Below are positions 61,408-64,000 of a DNA stretch of 64,000 bases, one piece after another. The number at the start of each line of letters is the position of its first letter. Position 1 is the first letter of the stretch. Both the position numbers and the translations under genes were made by a program. Under the pieces are notes generated by a model that was not told the origin of the DNA, did not search any database, and was given only the letters and a program-made list of their open reading frames with translations. The stretch is from Rhytidiadelphus loreus (taxonomy: Eukaryota; Streptophyta; Bryopsida; Hypnales; Hylocomiaceae): contig OX344764.1 in NCBI GenBank assembly GCA_947034895.1, forward strand, positions 20,336,001 through 20,400,000. The letters are read 5' to 3'.

Positions 61408-61561
61408 TTAACCCTAAAATGACAATGAGGACCCAAATTGTCCATTGGATGATTCCATTGTTCAATGTAGAAACAAAGAATGCACCTACTAGTCCAATTA
61501 GAATGGGAGCATCTTGGTCACTACCTTTAGTCATGGGGAGGCCGCGTCCTTTTGGGGTTAA
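61408..61561. mobile_element. Short TTAA-bounded MITE, 154 bp
   Basis: The left end TTAACCCTAAAATGACAATG and the right end, in reverse complement TTAACCCCAAAAGGACGCGG, carry the family termini with both TTAA edges intact. It looks like a deletion derivative retaining little besides the ends. Confidence 0.65.
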
Positions 61562-61640
61562 CTTCCTTCCAACAACAACAAATGTCAAGGTGCAGTTTAG
61601 ACCCATACACTTTGACCACCAAACTCAATTAGAACCTCCT

Positions 61641-61746
61641 TCCATGTGGAGTCGGTGAAGCCCCCACTAATCAGCGGTGGAATGGGAGTTTTAGAAAAAT
61701 CAGACTCCCATTCCACCGCTAATCAGTGTCCTGACTCCACATGGAA
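61641..61746. mobile_element. 106-bp hairpin MITE-like element
   Basis: Outer arms TTCCATGTGGAGTC pair with GACTCCACATGGAA. Inner arms 61665-61689 and 61704-61728 pair over 25 bp with two mismatches (core GCGGTGGAATGGGAGT). The loop is about 14 bp. It lies 80 bp from the 154-bp TTAA element. Confidence 0.7.
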
Positions 61747-62276
61747 GCTTGCCCTTAGTTCCTAAACTCCAAAGTTTTCCCATCCTTCTCTCCCTAGCAA
61801 TGAAGCTCCGGTTCCATTTGTTTAAAAATAAAAAATAAAATAAAAAAAATTCCCATCCCAAACATTGAGTAACTTAAGCCTAGATTCTGACCCCCCTTCC
61901 TCAGGAACTGCCTGCCGGCAGGCCCCCATTGAGCTTCGAATGCTGTGCAATATCAGGTCAACTCCCCAGGTGCTTGAATTTCCAGCAAATACAGAACCCT
62001 AAAAATCCAGAATCCAGCACACCCTAACCTAAAGCTAAGCTAACCAGGGGTCCCAGCCAGGGTTAAGTAGTGACCCTTTTTCCCGGCCCCTCAGTCCCTC
62101 GCCACTGACTGGAATTAGGAGGCGTGTTTCAGCACACTAACTCCGGTCAGTCCTAAGGTCAGCACTCCATCACCAAGGCCTCGGGGGTCCCAATTCCACT
62201 GGGATTACTAGGAATTGGTCTCCCAAGGAGAGCTAGCAATTGCACATGTGCATGGGCACTGTTCACACTGGGTCAC

Positions 62277-62383
62277 TACACTGAATAGTGAAATTAGGTT
62301 GCCCCAGACTATAGTGGACCATGTCTGAAAGTGTTAGATATAAGAAATTAGTGTGGGGCAACCTAGTTTCACTATTCAGTGTA
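62277..62383. mobile_element. 107-bp MITE with direct-repeat flanks
   Basis: The ends TACACTGAATAGTGAAATTA and (reverse complement) TACACTGAATAGTGAAACTA extend as a roughly 30-bp inverted repeat to GGTTGCCCCA. GGTCAC flanks both sides (62271-62276 and 62384-62389); the match runs to eight bases if TA is counted. That duplication size would fit a hAT-type MITE. Confidence 0.75.
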
Positions 62384-63822
62384 GGTCACTATACAAGACC
62401 CATAAGAGTCCCCTTGGGACAATTATGTACACAAAAGGGGGACATGGTCCTAAGTAGGATTGGTGTATAGGGGTAGATTCTCCATTCATGGGATAGGATG
62501 GGATGTGAGTCGGGGGTGAAGACCGAGAAGGACCTTTGGTAACGGCAAGAATTAGTAGTTCAATAGTTGCCAGTTGATTGACCTTGGTTTGGTTTTGAAT
62601 GGAATGGAATCGGGAGGAGGGAGTTTGTGTCATGGGAATGGCAAGTGTAGACCATTTTGTGTTTACAATGGATTGCTTTGGTATCCGGTCAATATACTGG
62701 TTGTTGTGGATATGGTGGGGAGCAATGGGATTAAAAGTATGTGGGTTTACAAGGGAGTTGGGTGTCTTTGGTGTGGAGGGACTAATGGTTTGAGTAGACT
62801 TAGGAGTTTTTCTATTGTTGTGAGTTCTCATGGGAGCTAAGTAGAATTGCTCTTGACCTTTTAGAACTCTTGGTTTCTTTTATAGAGGGCGAGGAGGGGA
62901 AGGGGTACATGTTCTTACATGATTTTAGCATTTTCGGCCCCACAAGAAGTTCATTAAAAAAAACTTTGGGATTTTATTTCTCTTGTGATTTGGATTTAAA
63001 TTAGAAGATATAACCTTGGTAATACCTTAACTTCTAATTAAAAAATTTCTAGCAATTCTAGTTCCAATTAAGGATTAGGGGATTTAATGTAAACTAAAAA
63101 TCATAGTTTAACAAAGAACTAGAACAAAACCAGTAATTTCACCCCACAAGAGACTTCATCTATAATATCTTGAAAGTTTATTTATTTATTTTATAATGTT
63201 TCCAAGATCTTTTTTTCAATTGGAATAATTCCTTAATCTACAATAGTATTTAGCTTGAAAATGTTGCCCTAGTCCCAACCTAAAGGCCCTTCCCTAACAG
63301 TATGGGTTCCAGGAAATTGTAATACGTCTCTACAAAGAGAGTTACAAGAATATGCCAGCTGTCCCTGATTCACCCAAGACCACTGAACTTGACTCAACTA
63401 CGGTTAAGTTTCCGCAGTTGACTCTTATCCAATCTGGGTTGTGAGACTGATTCTGGGAAGTTTCAACCGGAGCAATCTATGTTTCCAGTTGATTTTCTCC
63501 TCACACGCTTGTTGTCAAAGGAAGCCTGCTACCGCCGGGCCGTGGCTCCCGAAGTCAGAGGGCTCCCCCCACTTCTCCGTCCACACGTTTACCGAAATCA
63601 GGTACCCAATCAGGCTAATTAGGTTCGAATTTGTCAACAATTCACATTGTTTCACATGTGATGAAGAAAATATGGAGAGTAGGTATGGGTTATGTGAACG
63701 TAGAATCTCGTTACGAAAAATAGCATGCCCCGAGGTACGGGAGTGGCAAGGGGATGTTATTTCTCTAACGAAGACGGTCTCTATATTTGTGTTACCGTAT
63801 ATAACCTTGATATTGTAGCCGA
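62384..63822. other. Intergenic stretch with a possible first exon near its end
   Basis: 62400-62860 has a biased composition that keeps long frames open on both strands without recognisable domains. 63500-63600 is GC-rich and ends AAATCAG|GTACC, which could be the first exon of a gene continuing past the window; this is not supported further. Confidence 0.35.
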
Positions 63823-63909
63823 CCCTCCATTTCTAATCTAACTAACCCTCCATTTCTAATCTAACTAACCCTCCATTTCTAATCTAACTAACCCTCCATT
63901 TCTAATCTA
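63823..63909. repeat. 23-bp tandem repeat, nearly four units
   Basis: Units CCCTCCATTTCTAATCTAAC plus TAA start at 63823, 63846, 63869 and 63892. The copies are identical; the last stops after 18 bases. Confidence 0.95.
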
Positions 63910-64000
63910 GAGGCTGCTCTCTTTCCGTGAAGTTGTGGAGCAATTGTGGCACATTATAATTGGTTGTAATATTCCAACTAGCCCTTGGTCGATTTTGCAT

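Noticed and set aside
62376..62831. 151-codon minus-strand open frame
   Set aside because: Biased composition keeps frames open on both strands; there is no domain, and its end lies in the flank of a MITE.
63441..63818. 125-codon plus-strand frame
   Set aside because: Only a GC-rich 100-bp part looks coding, and a better frame or partner exon cannot be fixed before the window ends.
63823..63909. CRISPR-like array
   Set aside because: The 23-bp units are head-to-tail with no spacers, and the host is eukaryotic.

Overview
This 64-kb window is nuclear DNA of a land plant. It carries spliceosomal-intron genes, a plastid-envelope glucose-6-phosphate/phosphate translocator, a plastid ribosomal protein bS21 and a plant-type ferric reductase oxidase. 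The AT-rich flanks and the diverse small DNA transposons would fit a non-seed plant such as a bryophyte, lycophyte or fern. That placement is an inference and no species can be named from the sequence alone.

Layout. 1-2213 is the 3' part of a decayed gene related to a methyltransferase-like plant family, with two in-frame stops. 2.9-7.1 kb is transposon debris: a 1.66-kb foldback with 263-bp arms, a broken PIF/Harbinger transposase, and its convergent frameshifted accessory ORF. 8.9-13.8 kb (minus) is a complete 15-exon NADP-isocitrate dehydrogenase ending in Ser-Lys-Leu. 14-19.6 kb is AT-rich and holds several MITEs. 19.7-23.3 kb (minus) is a complete 7-exon ferric reductase oxidase. 25-27.2 kb holds more of the same MITE family. 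28.1-30.1 kb (plus) is plastid bS21. It converges on a pterin-4a-carbinolamine dehydratase at 31.2-32.7 kb (minus). 33.7-33.8 kb is a possible 47-residue membrane microprotein (minus). 34-39.6 kb is gene-poor. 39.7-45.3 kb (plus) is a prolyl aminopeptidase with a duplicated leader region. 48.2-51.3 kb (plus) is the translocator, with a CACTA-type MITE in its last intron. 51.3-64 kb is gene-poor, with a Tc1/mariner remnant and several MITEs or hairpins.

I assembled five multi-exon genes of known family from splice sites and reading phase; every exon sum is a multiple of three: ICDH 411 aa, FRO 748 aa, bS21c 175 aa, PCD 154 aa, PAP 531 aa, and likewise the translocator, 418 aa (six in total). 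They are ordinary metabolic or organellar genes and form no operon-like system. Two of them use a GC-AG intron.

The strongest candidate for something undescribed is a dispersed family of elements bounded by TTAA and inverted repeats close to CCCCTAAAGGACC. At least seven near-complete copies (about 154-935 bp) and three single ends are seen. The TTAA boundary and CCC start point to piggyBac-type MITEs, which would be notable in a land plant. A second TA-flanked MITE family has conserved internal hairpins.
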